A stretch of 64,000 nt of DNA from Pseudarthrobacter polychromogenes (GTDB lineage: Bacteria > Actinomycetota > Actinomycetes > Actinomycetales > Micrococcaceae). The notes beneath the pieces were generated by a model. It ran no database searches. It was not told the DNA's origin and saw only the letters and a program-made list of their open reading frames with translations. Shown here piece by piece: positions 32,390-41,110 of the stretch; positions within the stretch are counted from its first letter, which is position 1, and each line of letters begins with the position of its first letter. The stretch spans positions 213,443-277,442 of the forward strand of contig NZ_BMKU01000004.1 of the NCBI RefSeq assembly GCF_014644495.1, in the 5' to 3' direction. The position numbers were made by a program, and so were the translations under genes.

Positions 32390-34942
32390 CTAGCCCTTGA
32401 ACGCCCGAAGAATATTGTCGGCGTTGTACTGGAGGGACACGCGGGCGGTATCGGATACAGCATCAGGTCCCTTCTGCTGCGACAGGAAGTCCACAAGGCG
32501 CTGGATGGACTTCGCGGCCTTCGCGGCGTCGCCGTCTTCAACAGCAGCCGCGGCCTGCTTGATGCTGGCTGCCAGCTGGCTGGCCACGGGTCCGGACACG
32601 TCCCCGGACTCCACCAGGTCTTCAAGCACGTGCTGCAGGGCCTTCACGTTGCCGGGGAGCCAGGCTGCGCGCAGGGGCACTCCGGCGAAGTCCATGTCTG
32701 AGGCAAAGTAGAAGTCCGTGTAGGACGGCTGGTTGTAGGTGGTGTTCTGCCGGGCAACCTCGGCACGGTACTGGGGATCGTGCATCAGGGAGTAGAGCTT
32801 GTGGTTGGTCACCTCGGTGCTCAGGTACATGCGCAGCGCCGAGCTGTCGGCCGTCCGCACCAGCATTTCCTCGCGCCAGTCACCCACTACGTCTGCCACC
32901 AGGCTGGGTGTGCCCTTGGTGCCGTTGTTGGTGCGGGTGCCTTCAGCGGTCAGCAGCCGGCCCCGCTTCCAGTCGTCAATGGTGGGCGTCTGCTCGCCTG
33001 CGCCATTAACGATCTGCGTGGTCATGTCCGCGGCCCACTTGATGCTCATGTTGGTGCCGGGAGTGGCGGTGGACAGCTTGTCGCCGTCGGCCGACTGCAT
33101 CCCGATGGCCCAGTTCTCGATGCCGGGGACGGAGGGGTCCACGTCGCCGATCATGCCGCGTCCGGTGTCCTTGCCGGAGTAGGCGCCGAAGATCACTTCG
33201 CCGGTGGCGGCGTCGCGCATGGCGTACCCATATGGCGCGTAGGTGCCGCCCTCATGCACCGTAAAGATTTCCTTGCCCGGACGGGCGGGGTCGATGTCCG
33301 TCACGTGCATGGCGTCGCCGTGGCCGAGGCGCGCTTCCTCGCCCGGTGTGGCGCTGCCGTCAGGCATCGTGTCGAAGGAGCTGTACAGCAGGGAGCCGTC
33401 GTCGTCGATGGTGGCGGAGCCGTACACGATCTCCTGTTTGCCGTCGCCGTCCACGTCGGACGCACTGAGCGAGTGGAATCCCTGCGTCGTGAGCGTGCCG
33501 AACTCCGGGTCGGTGCCGTCCCGGCCGTGGGGACCGTCGTTGAACGGGTTGGTCATGGGCGTCCAGCCGGAGTCGACGTTCCACACGGGCGCGAGGTTTG
33601 ACCCGTCCCAGGTGTAGGCGGCCAGCGTGCTTCGGGTGTAGTAGCCGCGGGCGAACACGGCAGCCGGCCTCTTGCCGTCAAGGTAGGCGACGCCGGCAAG
33701 GAACCGGTCCACCCTGTTGCCCGGCTCGATGCGGGCCATGGCGTAATCGCCCCACATGAGTCCGTCGTCGTGCCTTCCCGGCTCATAGGCGACGGTCTTC
33801 AGTTCCTTGCCCGTGGCACCTTCGAACACCGTCAGGTATTCGGGGCCGGACACGATGAAGCCCTCGAAGGCCCGCAGGTTATTCCTGGCGCTGCGCGAAG
33901 GGGCGTACACGTCCATGAAGTAGTCGGCCAGTGCCTCCGCGTCAGTCTGGGACAGGGGGTACTGGTACTTCGGCGCGGTACCAAACGCTTCCTCCAGCGT
34001 GGCGGGCCAGTTGCCGGCCTTGACCTCCGGATGTTCCGTCCAGCCCTGGAACGTCTGCACCATGTGCCGGTAGTAGTCCGCGGCGCTCATGCGGTAGTCG
34101 TCCGAGTTGGAGTAGCCTGCTTCGATGTCCTGCTGCAGCAGCGGGATGAAGTTTTCGGAAGCGACGCTGCCGTCGGCCTTGAAGCTGGTGCTCTTGGTTC
34201 CCGGGGCCGTCTTCATCATCATCTCGGCACGGCCGTCGCCGTCGAAATCGTTGACCAGCATCTGAGTGTAATGGGCGCCCGAGCGGATGTTGACGCCCAG
34301 GTCGATGCGGTGCAGCAGCGTGCCGTCCGATTTGTAGGTGTCCACGAAGGTGTTGCCGGTGTAGCCCACCTGGGAGACGTCCTTGGAGTTGTTAGGGTCC
34401 CACTTCACGATGAACTCGTACTGCCCGTCGCCGTCGACGTCCCCCACGGACGCGTCATTCGCGGCGTAGGTGAAGGCCTGCCCGGTTGGGGTGACGCCGT
34501 CCGCCGGCTTCTTCAGCGGGATGTCCTTGAAGTTGCCACCCCACGGCGTTGCGGTTGCGCTGCTGTCCACCTCCACGCCTCCGACGACGGCCCGCACCTG
34601 GTACCCGGAGGCGGCGGTCCCGCCGGCGTCCTGGAAGTTGGTGCTGTCTGTGACCGTGGCCAGTTTCTCGCCGTCCCGGTAGACGTTGAAGTCCGTCCCG
34701 GTAAGGCCGGTGGCGGAGGAGCCGGAGGCTTCGTGGCCCAGGAACCGCCAGCTCAGGAAGACGCCTTCGGACGTCTTGGCGGCCACAAGGCCGCGGTCAA
34801 GGTGGTCCAGCTGGACGTCCGGCGTGAGGGACTTGGGGGAACGTTCGACGGCGGACGCGGGGCCGGCGAGGCAGCCTACAGTGAGGGCAATGCCGACGGC
34901 GGCGACGGACAGGAGGCGTGCGGGAGTACGGTTCGGACTCAT
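32390..34942 (-). CDS. secreted rhamnogalacturonan lyase (PL11)
   Basis: An 850-residue secreted enzyme. The Sec signal peptide ends near ASA (residue 31). The eight-bladed PL11 propeller follows, with calcium-binding DVDGDGQYEFIVKWDP, DFDGDGRAEMMMKTAPGT and DVDGDGKQEIVYGSA. A helical C-terminal domain (about 765-850, QHVLEDLVESGDVSGPVASQLAASIKQA and so on) resembles the FIMAH-type bundle found in some secreted enzymes. The enzyme cleaves the rhamnose-galacturonate backbone of pectin by beta-elimination. A LacI-type palindrome lies 26 bases upstream of the start codon. Confidence 0.94.
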   Translation of the reverse strand: MSPNRTPARLLSVAAVGIALTVGCLAGPASAVERSPKSLTPDVQLDHLDRGLVAAKTSEGVFLSWRFLGHEASGSSATGLTGTDFNVYRDGEKLATVTDSTNFQDAGGTAASGYQVRAVVGGVEVDSSATATPWGGNFKDIPLKKPADGVTPTGQAFTYAANDASVGDVDGDGQYEFIVKWDPNNSKDVSQVGYTGNTFVDTYKSDGTLLHRIDLGVNIRSGAHYTQMLVNDFDGDGRAEMMMKTAPGTKSTSFKADGSVASENFIPLLQQDIEAGYSNSDDYRMSAADYYRHMVQTFQGWTEHPEVKAGNWPATLEEAFGTAPKYQYPLSQTDAEALADYFMDVYAPSRSARNNLRAFEGFIVSGPEYLTVFEGATGKELKTVAYEPGRHDDGLMWGDYAMARIEPGNRVDRFLAGVAYLDGKRPAAVFARGYYTRSTLAAYTWDGSNLAPVWNVDSGWTPMTNPFNDGPHGRDGTDPEFGTLTTQGFHSLSASDVDGDGKQEIVYGSATIDDDGSLLYSSFDTMPDGSATPGEEARLGHGDAMHVTDIDPARPGKEIFTVHEGGTYAPYGYAMRDAATGEVIFGAYSGKDTGRGMIGDVDPSVPGIENWAIGMQSADGDKLSTATPGTNMSIKWAADMTTQIVNGAGEQTPTIDDWKRGRLLTAEGTRTNNGTKGTPSLVADVVGDWREEMLVRTADSSALRMYLSTEVTNHKLYSLMHDPQYRAEVARQNTTYNQPSYTDFYFASDMDFAGVPLRAAWLPGNVKALQHVLEDLVESGDVSGPVASQLAASIKQAAAAVEDGDAAKAAKSIQRLVDFLSQQKGPDAVSDTARVSLQYNADNILRAFKG

Positions 34943-34967
34943 CAGTGAATCCTTTCAATTCGAGAAT

Positions 34968-34982
34968 GGGAAAACGCTTCCC
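34968..34982. promoter_or_regulatory. LacI-type operator before rhamnogalacturonan lyase
   Basis: GGGAAAACGCTTCCC has arms GGGAA/TTCCC around a CG-containing centre, the usual shape of LacI-family sites. It lies 26-40 bases upstream of the start codon, within the promoter and leader. It differs from the other operators in this window, so a different regulator is implied. Confidence 0.6.
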
Positions 34983-35079
34983 CGATAACCTAGTGGGGGA
35001 GTGCTGCAGAAAACAAGCCTTGCCACCTGGCCGCAAGGAAGTTATTTAGAACGTTGTAGAAAATTCGGAAGGCACGGCC

Positions 35080-36108
35080 TCAGGCGCCGCTGCGCACCCA
35101 GGCGATGAGCCGGTCGCTGAGGGCCATGTAGTCCTGGTCCACAGTCTGCAGCTGCGGGTTCGCGTCAAACCACTGCACGATTTGCCGGGCGCCGTCAGCG
35201 AACGGAATGGTGGCGCGGTAGCCGGGTACCAGGGACTTGATCTTGGTGTTGTCGAAGACCACAGAGTGTGAGCGGTCGCCCAGGAGGTTGGCTCCGAGCT
35301 CGGCGCTGTGGGCGGCGATGGTTTCCGACGACACGTGGACCAGTTCCGGCTCCGGAACGCCCGCGGCCCGCGCGAACAGCTGGTAGATCTGGTTCCACGG
35401 CAAGTACTCGTCCGACGTGATGGTGTAGCTTTCGCCCACCGCCTGCGGCCGGCCCAGCAGGCCCACGAAGGCTTTGGCAAAGTCCTGGCTGTGGGTCAGG
35501 GTCCACAGCGACGTCCCGTCGCCGTGCACCATGACCGGCAGTCCCGAGCGCATCCGGTGGATGTCCGTCCAGCCGCCCACCATGGCGATCTTGGTGCGGT
35601 CATAGGTGTGCGAAGGGCGGACCACGGTCAGTGGGAAGTCCTGCTCGCGGTATGCCTTGTAGAACAGTTCCTCACAGGCAATCTTGTCCCGGGAGTACTG
35701 CCAGAACGGATTCTTCAGCGGAGTGGACTCGAGGATTGGCAGCCTGGTGGGCGGCTTCTGGTAGGCGGACGCGGAGCTGATGAACACGTACTGCCCGGTG
35801 CGGCCGGCGAACAGGTCCAGGCCGGCCTGCGCCTGGTCTGCCGTAAAGGTAATAAAGTCCGCCACGGCGTCGAACTCGCGCCCGGCGAGCGCCGCACGGA
35901 CCGAGGATGCGTCGCGAACGTCGGCCGTGAGGATTTCCGCCCCCTCCGGGACCGGCCTTGTGGACCGGCCCCGGTTGAGGATGGTGAGCCGGTGTCCCAG
36001 CGCGACGGCGCGTTCTGCCGCCGCCGCACTGATGACTCCGGTGCCGCCGATGAAAAGGATGTTTCTCGGCGCCACAGTGTCGGCGTCAGGGTTTAGTGGG
36101 TTCACCAC
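35080..36108 (-). CDS. NAD-dependent epimerase/dehydratase (SDR) family protein
   Basis: A 342-residue extended SDR. ILFIGGTGVISAAAAERAVALGH is the nucleotide-binding motif, with GGTGVIS in place of GATGFIG. YSRDKIACEE carries the YxxxK pair, and VVRPSHTYDRT follows. Start is GTG 36108, or GTG 36105 as GTGA overlapping the upstream aldo/keto reductase stop. It forms an operon with two aldo/keto reductases. A nucleotide-sugar or other carbonyl substrate is possible; the sequence does not say. Confidence 0.88.
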   Translation of the reverse strand: MVNPLNPDADTVAPRNILFIGGTGVISAAAAERAVALGHRLTILNRGRSTRPVPEGAEILTADVRDASSVRAALAGREFDAVADFITFTADQAQAGLDLFAGRTGQYVFISSASAYQKPPTRLPILESTPLKNPFWQYSRDKIACEELFYKAYREQDFPLTVVRPSHTYDRTKIAMVGGWTDIHRMRSGLPVMVHGDGTSLWTLTHSQDFAKAFVGLLGRPQAVGESYTITSDEYLPWNQIYQLFARAAGVPEPELVHVSSETIAAHSAELGANLLGDRSHSVVFDNTKIKSLVPGYRATIPFADGARQIVQWFDANPQLQTVDQDYMALSDRLIAWVRSGA

Positions 36109-37073
36109 GCGTAGTCTTCCGGCGCAGTGCGGTGCCCTGGGAAGATGTCATCCAGCCGCTTGAGGGCATCGGCGTCCAGGGTGACGTCGAGGGCACGCAC
36201 GGCCGCGTCGAGCTGTTCCTGGGTCCGCGGTCCCACGATGGGTGCCGTGACGGCGGGCTGGTGCAGGAGCCAGGCAAGGGCAACGTCGCCGGGCTCGTGG
36301 CCGAGCTCATCCGCGAAATCCTCATACTGGCGGATCTGGTCCTCGTGCTTCTTGAGCGTTTCCGCCGCACGGCCCTCGGTGCGCCGGACGCCGTCGCGCT
36401 CCTTCTTCAATACCCCGCCCAGGAGCCCGCCCTGCAAAGGCGACCAGGGGATGAGGCCCAGCCCGTACTGCTGTGCGGCCGGAATGACCTCCAGCTCCAC
36501 CTGGCGCATGAAGAGGTTGTAGATGGACTGCTCGCTCACCAGGCCGGTGTAGTTGCGGCGGCGGGCCGCTTCCTGCGCCTGGGCAATGTGCCAGCCGGCG
36601 AAGTTGCTGCTGCCGGAGTACAGGATCTTGCCCTGCTGGACGGCCACCTCGATGGCCTGCCAGATTTCGTCCCACGGGGTGTCACGGTCAATGTGGTGGA
36701 ACTGGTAGACGTCAATGTAGTCGGTCTGCAGGCGTTTCAGGCTGGCGTCCAGGGCCCGGCGGATGTTCAAAGCGGAGAGCTTGGATTCGTTGGGCCGGTC
36801 CGTCATGGTGCCGTACAGCTTGGTGGCCAGCACCGTGTGTTCGCGGCGCTCGCCGCCCTTCGCGAACCAGCGGCCAATGATCTCTTCCGTCCAGCCGCGG
36901 TGGCCGGCGCCGCCGTAGACGTTGGCGGTGTCGAAGAAGTTGATGCCCTGCTCATGTGCCGAATCCATGATGAAGTGGGCATCCGCTTCTTCCGTCTGCG
37001 GACCGAAGTTCATGGTGCCGAGGCAGAGGCGGGAGACTGAGAGGCCGGAGCGGCCCAAGTGGGTGTACTGCAT
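36102..37073 (-). CDS. aldo/keto reductase
   Basis: A 323-residue AKR of the Tas/AKR11-13 group: LGRSGLSVSRLCLGTMNFG, INFFDTANVYGG with the catalytic Tyr, VLATKLYG with the Lys, and YIDVYQFHHIDRD with the His. C-terminal IVGPRTQEQLDAAVRAL binds NADPH. It is the middle gene of a three-gene oxidoreductase operon and overlaps the SDR start. Confidence 0.93.
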   Translation of the reverse strand: MQYTHLGRSGLSVSRLCLGTMNFGPQTEEADAHFIMDSAHEQGINFFDTANVYGGAGHRGWTEEIIGRWFAKGGERREHTVLATKLYGTMTDRPNESKLSALNIRRALDASLKRLQTDYIDVYQFHHIDRDTPWDEIWQAIEVAVQQGKILYSGSSNFAGWHIAQAQEAARRRNYTGLVSEQSIYNLFMRQVELEVIPAAQQYGLGLIPWSPLQGGLLGGVLKKERDGVRRTEGRAAETLKKHEDQIRQYEDFADELGHEPGDVALAWLLHQPAVTAPIVGPRTQEQLDAAVRALDVTLDADALKRLDDIFPGHRTAPEDYAW

Positions 37074-37109
37074 GGGTTGTCCTTTCGGGGACGGGTTCAG
37101 GGAGTCGGC

Positions 37110-37931
37110 CTACAGCTGGGTGAAGGCGGCGACGGCGGGATCTGACCCGATCCGGGCGCCGGACTCCAGGGCGGTGATGGCGGACAGTTCGTCCTCCGTG
37201 AGCTTCAGGGAGGACGCGGCGAAGTTCTCCCGCATGCGTCCCGGATCCACGGACTTGGGGATCACGATGTTGCCTGTTGCCAGGTGCCAGGCGAGCACCA
37301 CTTGTGCCGTGGTGGCGCTGTGGGCATTGGCGATGGCGGTGACGGCGTTTCCGTTCAGGTCGCCGCCCTGGCCGAGCGGGCTGTAGGCCTCGACGCCGAT
37401 GCCCAGGTCCCGGCACTTGGCCGCGAGGGCCGCCTGCTGGTAGCTGGGGTGGAGCTCGATCTGGTTGACGGCGGGAACGATCTCCGCAGACTCCAGCAGG
37501 TTGTCCAGGTGTTCGGCCAGGAAGTTGGAGACGCCGATGGCGCGGATCTGCTTGTTCTCGTACAGCCGCTCCATCTCCTTCCAGGCCTGGACGTAGAGCC
37601 CCTGGGAGGGGGCCGGCCAGTGGATCAGGTAGAGGTCCACAAACTCCAGCCCCAGTGCTTTGCGGCTGTTCTGGAAGGCTTCCTGCGCGCGGCCCTGTTC
37701 GCCGTTCCGGAGCTTGGTGGTGACGAAGATGTCCTCGCGCGGAATCCCCGTGGCTGCAATCGCCGCGCCCACTCCGGCCTCGTTGCGGTACCCGGCTGCG
37801 GTATCGATGTGGCGGTAGCCGGCCTCGAAGGCGTCCTCCACAATCCGCTGCGTGTCTTCGGGCGGGACCTGGAAAACGCCGAGGCCAAGCTGGGGGATAG
37901 TTACGCCGTTGTTCAGTGTCAGCTCTGACAT
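37110..37931 (-). CDS. aldo/keto reductase (AKR5/2,5-didehydrogluconate reductase type)
   Basis: A 273-residue AKR5 enzyme: LGLGVFQVPPEDTQ, GYRHIDTAAGYRNE with catalytic Tyr, FVTTKLRN with the Lys, LYLIHWPAP with the His, and IVIPKSVDPGRM. ATG 37931 has AAGGAG a few bases upstream, which rules out a longer start. It is the first gene of the AKR-AKR-SDR operon, and it is divergent from an XRE regulator with a palindrome between them. Reduction of sugar-derived aldehydes or ketones is plausible. Confidence 0.93.
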   Translation of the reverse strand: MSELTLNNGVTIPQLGLGVFQVPPEDTQRIVEDAFEAGYRHIDTAAGYRNEAGVGAAIAATGIPREDIFVTTKLRNGEQGRAQEAFQNSRKALGLEFVDLYLIHWPAPSQGLYVQAWKEMERLYENKQIRAIGVSNFLAEHLDNLLESAEIVPAVNQIELHPSYQQAALAAKCRDLGIGVEAYSPLGQGGDLNGNAVTAIANAHSATTAQVVLAWHLATGNIVIPKSVDPGRMRENFAASSLKLTEDELSAITALESGARIGSDPAVAAFTQL

Positions 37932-38067
37932 GGGGGCTCCTTGATGCGCTGGTGCGGTAGTGGGATGCCGTGGGCTCGACAGGAAGAAAGCGGTTTCCGC
38001 TGGCTCCCTCCTGAGCCTATGCACTTTTCGCCGGTAAGTCAGCAGGACTGCCTGATTCTGTTTTTCC

Positions 38068-38084
38068 TAGGACTGCCAGTCCTA
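38068..38084. promoter_or_regulatory. palindrome between AKR operon and XRE regulator
   Basis: TAGGACTGCCAGTCCTA is a perfect odd palindrome (arms of 8 bases around one base). A partial direct copy, AGGACTGCCTG, lies 25 bases upstream at 38044-38054. It fits an operator for the adjacent XRE regulator. Confidence 0.65.
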
Positions 38085-38129
38085 CCTTCGTTGTAGAACA
38101 GAACCAGCGTGCCGGGCACAATGGTCTGC

Positions 38130-39029
38130 ATGGGTCAAAGCGCCGAGTTCGGAAAATTCCTCAAAGCCATGCGGTCCCGCCTGAGCCCTGAGGACGCCGG
38201 TGCGGGGCCGGCTTCCGGTGCCCGCAGGGTTCCCGGCTTGCGCCGCGAGGAAGTCGCCCGCCTGGCCGGAGTCAGCACTGACTACTACGTCCGCCTTGAG
38301 CAGGGCCGGAACATCCACCCTTCGCGCACTGTCCTGGACGCAGTGTCGCGCGCCCTCAGGCTGGACACCGGCGAGCATGCGCACATGCTGGACCTGCTGG
38401 AAAACTGCGCCGGGTCCGCCCGGTCCAGCGTCCCGGCCGCCCAGGGTGTCCGCCCCGGGCTTCGCCAACTCCTTGAGGCTGTGGGGGACGTGCCGGCCAT
38501 GGTGCTGGGGCGGCGCAGTGATGTCCTTGCCGGAAACCGGATGGCCTTCCTGCTGTTCACGGACTTTCCTGCGCTGCCGGCCGCCGAACGGAACCTGACC
38601 CGCTGGCTCATTCTTGATCCCGGGGCCCGGGAGCTTTTCCGGGACTGGAAAACCGTTGCGGCAGAAGCGGCAGGCGCCCTGCGGGTGGACGTCGGCCGGC
38701 ATCCCAACGACGCCCAGGCCAACCAGCTGGTGGGCGAACTGGCGGTCCACAGCGAGCACTTCCGGCAGTGGTGGGCAGGGCACCGGGTGGCCACGCGGTC
38801 GGCGGGCAGCGTTCGGCTGCATCATCCCGCCGTCGGGGACCTGGAACTGAACTTTGAAAACCTGGTCCTCCCGGACGATCCCGACCAGACGCTCCGGGTG
38901 TATTCCGCCAAGGCGGGCTCGCCGTCGGCCGATGCCCTTGCGCTGCTGGGGAGCCTGGGTGCCGCTGAACCCGCCCCGGAGCCTGCGACCCGCGACGCCG
39001 CTCCGGCTGTTGCAGAGAACCGGGAGTAA
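38130..39029 (+). CDS. XRE family regulator with MmyB-like ligand domain
   Basis: A 299-residue regulator. The N-terminal helix-turn-helix has the signature GLRREEVARLAGVSTDYYVRLEQGR, typical of the MmyB-type XRE group, and a ligand-binding domain follows (about 105-260). The start was taken at ATG 38130 (MGQSAEFGKF), the usual beginning of this family; GTG 38109 is an alternative. It is divergent from the AKR operon, which is probably its target. Such regulators often sense small aldehydes or similar compounds, but the ligand here is unknown. Confidence 0.9.
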   Translation: MGQSAEFGKFLKAMRSRLSPEDAGAGPASGARRVPGLRREEVARLAGVSTDYYVRLEQGRNIHPSRTVLDAVSRALRLDTGEHAHMLDLLENCAGSARSSVPAAQGVRPGLRQLLEAVGDVPAMVLGRRSDVLAGNRMAFLLFTDFPALPAAERNLTRWLILDPGARELFRDWKTVAAEAAGALRVDVGRHPNDAQANQLVGELAVHSEHFRQWWAGHRVATRSAGSVRLHHPAVGDLELNFENLVLPDDPDQTLRVYSAKAGSPSADALALLGSLGAAEPAPEPATRDAAPAVAENRE

Positions 39030-39156
39030 AGCAGCCGGAAACATTGTGCTTTTGGCCAGTCGGGGCGGGCGATTCTGGCCACGAGCCCATTGGGGAAGAA
39101 CGGCGCGCTTCCTAGGCTGGAGCTACACGCTTTCTCCACCAAGGATGGTCTCAACG

Positions 39157-39372
39157 ATGAAACGCATCGCACTGCTCAAGGAACGCAAGGGTGCCACGGC
39201 CGGCGTTCCTTCCACTGCCACGGGCTCACACTGCCCGGTGTCCGGTCTCTGGAGTCCGGACCATGACCCGCACACCGTGCTGTCCTTCTTCGAAGGCCAC
39301 GTGTTCCCCGCGTTCGACGGCGTTCCAACAGTATGGCGGCGGCGCTCAGCCGGTACCGTCTCGGCAAACTAG
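39157..39372 (+). CDS. small protein of unknown function with CPxSGxW motif
   Basis: A 71-residue ORF starting ATG after CAAGGATGG. It begins with a basic segment MKRIALLKERKG and has the block HCPVSGLWSP, then LSFFEGHVFPAFDGVPTVW. I do not recognise a function. It has an upstream site of weak ribosome-binding character and a large terminator directly after it, which argues that it is a real gene. Its spacing from the XRE gene (127 bases) suggests its own promoter. Confidence 0.55.
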   Translation: MKRIALLKERKGATAGVPSTATGSHCPVSGLWSPDHDPHTVLSFFEGHVFPAFDGVPTVWRRRSAGTVSAN

Positions 39373-39383
39373 TTAAAGCCAAA

Positions 39384-39438
39384 CTGGCCCGCACCTGACG
39401 TCCCCCAAACGGGTTTTTTCGACGTAGGTGCGGGCCAG
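39384..39438. terminator. long bidirectional terminator hairpin
   Basis: CTGGCCCGCACCTGACGTC (39384-39402) pairs with GACGTAGGTGCGGGCCAG (39421-39438) with one bulged base, and the 18-base loop contains a GTTTTTTC run. It separates the small protein gene from the convergent dodecin gene. Confidence 0.75.
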
Positions 39439-39453
39439 CTTGGGTTTGTGCCG

Positions 39454-39663
39454 CTACTCTTCGAGGCGGAAACCGATCTTGATGGTGACCTGCCAGTCGG
39501 CGATCTTGCCCTCTTCCAGGTGGCCCCGGATTTCCTTCACCTCGAACCAGTCCAGGTTGCGGAGGGTCTGTGAGGCCTTCGCGATGCCATTGCGGACGGC
39601 TTCGTCCACACCCTGGTCCGACGTGCCGACAATTTCCGAAATGCTGTACGTGTGGTTGGACAA
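39454..39663 (-). CDS. dodecin family flavin-binding protein
   Basis: A 69-residue protein, the normal dodecin length. SNHTYSISEIVGTSDQGVDEAV, then KASQTLRNLDWFEVKEIRGHLEEGKIADWQVTIKIGFRLEE, including the aromatic DWFEV that stacks flavin. It assembles as a dodecamer that stores flavin. The start is TTG 39663 with AGGAG seven bases upstream; the longer frame to 39726 has no family match. Confidence 0.92.
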   Translation of the reverse strand: MSNHTYSISEIVGTSDQGVDEAVRNGIAKASQTLRNLDWFEVKEIRGHLEEGKIADWQVTIKIGFRLEE

Positions 39664-39787
39664 CTTCGCTCCTAGTGATCGCCTTGGGGCTCCCGGTTGC
39701 GGGCCGTTCTTGAAGACTAGTAGCACCCCCGGAGCATTGGCCAGACCTTATCCGCCCAGCCCTATACGGACGTGCCGTTGAGCCGGA

Positions 39788-41074
39788 TCAGTTCAGCAGG
39801 CCTGAGCCTGCTCCCCGCTCAACCCGTTCCGCTGCGGCCGGAGCAGGTTCAATGCGCAAATGGGGGCCGGGCGTGCCGGATACTTCCGGGGCCAGGGCCT
39901 GGTCCGGATTAGCCGAGTTGTAGGCGTCCAGTACGCTGGCGCGCCGTCCGTTGACCCAGGTTCCCTCTTCATCGATTCCTGTGCCGCCAAAGTCTCCGAT
40001 GATTTGAGCAGGGAAGATGCCCGGCGCCAGCTCAAAGGTGTTGTTCCTTGCGATGATGCTGGACTCCACGCCAACGCCCCAGGAGTACTGGTAGTGATCG
40101 GGGTTGCTCACCCGGTACAGGTTGTTATAGACGTGTGCCTGCCCGAACCGGACCCGGGGCGCGCGTTGCTCAAGATCAACCAATTCGTTGTGGTGCAGCG
40201 TTACGCGAAGCCGCCCCCGATCCGCTGTGACACCGTCTCCATTGCCCCACAGCAGGGATTTGTCATGCCCCACCATCCTGCTCCACGAGATGGTCACCAG
40301 GTCCGCCTGGCGCACGACGTCCAAGAGGCCGTCGTGCCGCAGGAAGGGCTGGCCGAAATACTTGGGCTGTTCGGCGTCGACTGTCCCGCCGTCATCAAGT
40401 GTCAGGTGGTCCAGCCACACATGGGTGGATCCCGACACCACCAGGTTGTCCCACTCGGTTTTCCACGTGTCCCCGTTCCAGCCGGGGAAGCAGTCATAGG
40501 CATCGGAGAGGCGGAGATTGCGGACAATCACGTTGTCCACCCGATCAATGTTCAACGTAAAGCCCGTGAGCTGGACGTCACCCAAGCCAACGATGGTGGT
40601 GTTGGCGCCGACGTCGATCCGGATTTGCTTCCGCTGGTTCGCGCTTGACGCCTTGCGGGCATCTTCAAGGGGGCCGGATGCCTGCCCCGTCCAGTGCGCC
40701 GGGTCGAATGCCGCGAGGTAAGCGTCCAGGGAGTAGCCGTCCACCGCGTAGTCTTCGCAGGCGATCGGAGTGCCGTCGGAGGCGGTATTTGCGTCGATGT
40801 GCTGCTTCACGTACACGATCTTGGGCTCGCTTCCGGCCACTGCGGCGGCGAGTTCATCCCTCGATGAAACCTCGTGCACGTCTTCCGGTATTGCACTGGT
40901 GCCGCCGGTTGTTCCGCCATCAGCAGACGCCCATCCGTCGCCCACGGCAAGGACCTGCCTCCCCAGGTCCGTGGATACCGGGATGCCTTCAGCACCTTGC
41001 GGCGCTGGTGCGGGAACTGACGCCGTGAGGGCAAGACCAGTGGCCATTACGATGGACAGGGGTATGGACATCAT
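39788..41074 (-). CDS. secreted pectate lyase (PL1)
   Basis: A 428-residue PL1 enzyme with an N-terminal signal peptide. The right-handed beta-helix signatures are present: HVWLDHLTLDDGGTVD with the calcium-binding aspartates, DLVTISWSRMVGHDKSLLWGNG, VTLHHNELVDLEQRAPRVRFG with the catalytic arginine, and AHVYNNLYRV. It cleaves polygalacturonate by beta-elimination outside the cell. Start ATGATG at 41074 follows AAGGAG by ten bases. It is the last gene of the pectin operon, 36 bases after the PL1-CE8 fusion. Confidence 0.93.
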   Translation of the reverse strand: MMSIPLSIVMATGLALTASVPAPAPQGAEGIPVSTDLGRQVLAVGDGWASADGGTTGGTSAIPEDVHEVSSRDELAAAVAGSEPKIVYVKQHIDANTASDGTPIACEDYAVDGYSLDAYLAAFDPAHWTGQASGPLEDARKASSANQRKQIRIDVGANTTIVGLGDVQLTGFTLNIDRVDNVIVRNLRLSDAYDCFPGWNGDTWKTEWDNLVVSGSTHVWLDHLTLDDGGTVDAEQPKYFGQPFLRHDGLLDVVRQADLVTISWSRMVGHDKSLLWGNGDGVTADRGRLRVTLHHNELVDLEQRAPRVRFGQAHVYNNLYRVSNPDHYQYSWGVGVESSIIARNNTFELAPGIFPAQIIGDFGGTGIDEEGTWVNGRRASVLDAYNSANPDQALAPEVSGTPGPHLRIEPAPAAAERVERGAGSGLLN

Positions 41075-41110
41075 CCTTGGCTCTCCTTGGAGTGTTGGTT
41101 GCCGGCCATC

